Positions 60,021 to 64,000 of a stretch of DNA of 64,000 bases are shown piece by piece. The translations under genes were made by a program, and so were the position numbers. Origin of the DNA: Sanghuangporus weigelae (Eukaryota > Basidiomycota > Agaricomycetes > Hymenochaetales > Hymenochaetaceae); assembly GCA_033182465.1 (NCBI GenBank), contig CP137322.1:2666001-2730000 (forward strand), given 5' to 3'. Numbering within the stretch: the first letter of the stretch is position 1; the number at the start of each line of letters is the position of its first letter. Below the pieces are notes generated by a model. The model ran no database searches. It was not told where the DNA came from and saw nothing but the letters and a program-made list of their open reading frames with translations.

Positions 60021-62489
60021 CGGTAAACGCAAACTTGGTTCGGCACGATGAAATTCTCAATTGGATACAAGCAAAGTGGTGGGTCAGCAACCTAGTAACT
60101 AAATCTTAGCATGAAACTTCTTTTTGCCATTAATATTGCTCAGAAAACGACTGCAAAGGCAGAGACAAACACTTACTCTATAGCCAACCACCGCTATAGT
60201 TCTGAATTCCATCACGCTCGGAAGGCCAGCGCGCAATCATTCCAACTCTCACTGGCAAACCTAAACACGAACGTGTCACTCTTTGAAGTTACCCGCTCGT
60301 GGATTCCCGAGATGTTCACAATGAAACGCGGCTCCCAAAAAGTCACGGTCTAAGCGGCATTGGTGGATAAACTGCTTTTCTGAATCGCCATGAGCATGGA
60401 AGTACCGACATGATCGCCACGACGAATCGACAAAGAAGCAAGGAGCGGAGAGCAATGAAACTAAAAAATTCATCGAGGAAACAGGACCACCTTCAAGTCT
60501 ACTTTACGTAAGAAGACTGGTTGAGCGGACTTCAAATGAGAATCCAACGTCGGTCCAAGTCGTCTCCCGACGGGTGAACCTTACACTTGGGGCAGAACCC
60601 TACTTCCGAACCTGAAAAAATTGATCCAGAACTGGAAGGCTCGTCGTCTCTGATCAAGAATTTCGTTAGTAATCCTAAAAGGTGTCAGGGGCGATTGACC
60701 GCATCAATCAGAGAAAGAAGCAACTCGTGTAAGTTAGTTCATTTCGATCAGCACAGCCCCTCGCCATGGTATGCTCCGAGATCTTCTAGCTCCTCATTCT
60801 TATCCCGCTTGATCGTACGTACGTACTATGCTTGTTGAAACCCTTCATTGAATCGGAAGTCGAGTTTCCATTTTTACATAACATTTCACGTGATGAGTAA
60901 TAAGATTCTTCCGTTTCTACATTGTCGGTCTCATAACTACAACAATTACTAGATGAACGAATAGAAAAACCTACGAAGAAAAAATAATAATGAACGTGGA
61001 TAAGTCATGAATCTATCGTCCGAGAGTCAGAGAACTGTCCTTGCCGATAAAAAGATCCACGATAAGCTATAAATACAACAATGTCCTTCGAGGGTACGTG
61101 AGGGAACGAAATAGTGGATCCAAGCGAGTGAAAAGGAGAGGATCAATCTAGGAAAAGTAAGAGGTGATTGCAACGAAGAAATGGGAAATGCGCGGAATTA
61201 TTTACAGGCTGTGAGTTGTAAATGCGTGTGCTACGTGACGGCATATTGAATACAACGGAAGTAAACAGCAGATGAAGACTCGACAGCTGGTAACAGCGAA
61301 AGCGAAAGTCAATAAAGATACACAACAATTCCAAAATGGTTTAAGTCCGCGAAGCGCCGCTATTTTGGGGATATAGGAGATGGATGAATGGGAAAGGCGG
61401 TTAAGAAAGATGAAAGGGGAAGGCAGATGCCCTCGAGCGTCCGCAGTGCAGTGTCCATGTGCAATGTCGAAAGGCATAAACTGATTCACAACCAAATCCG
61501 AACCCGACCAAAACCCAAATCTGTAAGAGAGTCCATCCAATGTCCAAAAGTCTGTCCTATCCCAAATAAAATCCCAAAGCGTCCTTGCGGCTATCCGTAA
61601 TATACTAATACGATAAGATAATGTCCGTTGGGGATTCTTTGCTAGTTAAATCCTGAGAGTCCAAAGAGTGATGCGTTTAAGGGAATGAGGAGTCGTGCCG
61701 TGCATGCGTACGTCGTGCCGAGAGAAGTGAAGTGGGAAAAAGAATCAAACAAGAGTCCGTCATAGGCTCAGGAAAAGCGAAGTAGAACCGCTCCGCGGAG
61801 GGAAGAGAGCAAGAGGTGAGTAAACGATACATTGCGAAGCGTATCGCTACAGACGTTTCCTGCCATCAAAGCTTGATGCGGCCAAGGAATGAGAAGGGAG
61901 AACACGTAGCGAAGGGCAGTGACCGGGGCATCGGCAGCAGCGGTAGTACCCACAGCTGACTTGTTGCAGCATTTCAAATGAAGTCGTCGCGGTGTGACGC
62001 ACCATAATAAACAAGACAGGATGGCGTTGGCTAAGCCAGCCAACATCGGAAAGAAAAGGCGAGATTCATCCGAGAGAAAAGGAATGCGAAATCTGGGATG
62101 CCGAGAAATAAAGAAGTCACATCGTCAAGGCCACAGAAACAACCTATCGTCCAGCTCCGATCAACCCGGCTGGAGTGTGACGCGAGTGGCGCGTCGAGAA
62201 GAACCTACGACAGCACAATGGGGTGCTGATATGCTGCATTCAGAACAAGGTCGAGATCAAATCGACATCGTTTCGCGAAGTCGTGGAGTTGAGCCGAATA
62301 CGAAACGTCGGATGTAGTCCAGATCGCCGTTTCCATTCCAATTAGATATCATTGATGAATGTATGATGGATGAGCCCGATAAAAAAAGAAAGGACACTCA
62401 TTAGATCTTTGCTACTCAATTAAGTTATAGAACATAATGAAAAAGGAAACGATAGTACATAGTGGGCAGAAATGCGTTGTTCACTCACT
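60021..62489. other. Long intergenic stretch, no gene supported
   Basis: About 2.5 kb between the small hypothetical gene and the transcription factor. Short frames (60,587-60,838 plus; 61,768-62,046 minus) have no family likeness or consistent splicing. It may include long untranslated parts of the regulator gene. Confidence 0.45.
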
Positions 62490-64000
62490 TACCCAAACTC
62501 GGAGTTGAGTCTAACGGAAAGGCTTGCGCATTGTTAGATCCTTGAAGGTGAGCCAAAGAAGAGACGAGTGCGCCATGATCGTGTGGCACCCACGCCGATG
62601 CAGAACACCCAGGCGTCGCAGCGCTTGCCCGAATCGATTCCCAGGTGAAGACATCAGCGAGTGCAATCCAGCAGCTCTGTGTTGTGCAGAAGTCAGATGA
62701 TCCCGAATCAGAAGACCATGTCTACAGCGCAGAAGTACGCACCTCAAAGACCGGGTCAAATAAGGCATAGTCTTTCTCCCCAACATGTGCCCTCGTGAGC
62801 GCAGCAGCCGCGCGCGCGGCTCTTACACATTTATCGAGACTTGCGCCCACGCCTGCCTGTGCAAGGCGGGAGTGTAGTCGCACAACACTCGCATGGATAA
62901 GAGTATGAAGAACGACCTGCTTCCTCCTCTCGCTGTCCGGAATTCCAGCGCCAAGTTGATGCGCGGGAAGGAGGGTTGAAGCAAGACGTGCAAGGCACGC
63001 TTCGAGACGAGCGAGGACCATCGACGGTTGCTCAACATCCTGTGCCGTTGTCGAAGCTGGCGAAGTAGAAGAAGAAATGACAATAGCAGGCGGGGGAGAC
63101 GCGAGCGAGTGGATGCCCCAGTTTGCTGATGTCCTTGCACACGCTGCGTATAGAGCGGAGGCCTTGGCGAGCAGAGCGAAAAGCGAGAAACCCCCTAACG
63201 ATACTCCCGCTACCTGTATGCCCTGATGTACGAAGAAATTTCGTAAGGTTGCCGATCCATGAACACTCTCCATCGGAATCTGTTTATATCCATATATCAA
63301 TAAATACGATCTATAGCTTTTACGAGTAGAAATGGAAGTAGTACTTACGTTCTCATACTCCTCCACGTCTTCCGGCCATGGAGTGTCTATACGTGTCTCG
63401 ACGCATTCGTCATCCGCGATACAAGGCGGCAGATTCAGAGCGGTGGCTACCATTCGATCCAAGACAAATGCTACCCAGAAGAGGGCAACGCACTCGCCGA
63501 GCGCCACAGAATCACTCGGGGGCTGGATATGTAACCTACATGCGCCAGATTCATTCGATGGACCGTTTGAGAATAGCTGATGCAAGCCGAGCTGCAAGAC
63601 AAGGTCACCAGCTCGTACTACATGCATACGAGCTTCGTTACTGCGCCCTTCCGCAAACAGATAACGTGCTAAAAGGACGCTTGCTTGCAACGCATCGAGT
63701 GCCGGGGAAGTATAGCTCTCATTTCCATTTCCCAAGCTCTGTTGTCTTGGTGGTGATACAGTGCCGTCTTGCTGACATGGACGTTGAAGGGAAGCAAGAT
63801 GCAAGGCGTCGCTCAATCCCGCTTGAGCACGCTTTAACAAAGCCATCTCAGCCGCTTCGCTAATAATCGAGATGCAGCACGCGCGGCGAGCAAGGTAAGC
63901 GCCAACCAACATAAGCGCGTCCTTCAGCACGGGATGGTGATTCTGCAATTCAGGTGGCTGGGACAGTGAGGCCAGAAGACGTCCGGGATGAAAAGCTAGC
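62490..64000 (-). CDS. Fungal-specific transcription factor, C-terminal part (cut by window end)
   Basis: The middle homology region of Zn2Cys6-type regulators (Fungal_trans) is visible: LQASVLLARYLFAEGRSNEARMHV-type helices, then the hallmark FWVAFVLDRMVATALNLPP and IDTPWPEDVEEYEN. Introns lie near 63,271-63,347 (after EEYEN) and 62,681-62,746, where VFE joins SCWIALADVFTWESI. The reading ends LDSTPSLGK near 62,490, though the GTAAGT there could be another donor. The DNA-binding N-terminus must lie beyond 64,000. Nuclear regulator; targets unknown. Confidence 0.8.

Noticed and set aside
59551-60051. 166-codon plus-strand frame as a gene
   Set aside because: It is the antisense shadow of the spliced minus-strand gene at 59,147-60,020, whose introns and composition are more convincing.

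Overview
The window reads as a filamentous basidiomycete (Agaricomycotina-like) nuclear genome. Its genes carry many short introns of about 45-70 bp with GT/AG borders and CTAAC-type branch points. The gene families are typical of such fungi: a GPI-type aspartic protease, a TRP/FLC-like membrane protein, a Zn-cluster regulator and a class A flavin monooxygenase. No RNA gene or CRISPR array was found.

Positions 1 to about 33.4 kb are repeat-rich. (i) 61-6319 is a nearly whole Ty1/copia fossil inserted into an older copy of itself (1-60 plus 6320-7825). (ii) About 7.8-15.3 kb is gene-free and CpG-poor, with old LTR-like insertions. (iii) 15.27-16.8 kb is a pogo-type MITE holding a 1.08-kb foldback palindrome. 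(iv) 16,915-33,388 is the most striking structure: a 16.5-kb unit flanked by TA, with terminal inverted repeats of about 1.4 kb. Inside are four genes in a symmetrical layout: a coiled-coil gene (minus), an AT-hook gene (plus), a Tc1/mariner-type transposase (minus) and a second coiled-coil gene (plus). I read it as a giant Tc1/mariner-type element with cargo. The transposase and both coiled-coil genes are broken, but the 567-residue AT-hook gene is open across all eight exons. Later insertions sit inside it: LTR-like pieces of 1.3-1.8 kb, another foldback, and a PIF/Harbinger-like MITE.

From 33.4 kb to 64 kb the window is ordinary gene-bearing sequence. In order it holds a flavin monooxygenase (-), a secreted GPI-type aspartic protease (-), eIF2B gamma (-), a decayed Argonaute relic (+), pyroglutamyl peptidase I (-), a large nuclear helical protein (+), a membrane-anchored amidohydrolase (+), a TRP/FLC-like polytopic protein (-), a small unknown four-exon gene (-) and the C-terminal part of a fungal-specific transcription factor (-). 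These host genes do not form an obvious pathway.

Two themes recur. Five LTR-like insertions all sit at 4-bp duplications of the form NCGN. Sequence pairs that should be identical (duplications, nested copies) differ mainly by CpG to TpG/CpA changes, which suggests cytosine methylation followed by deamination.
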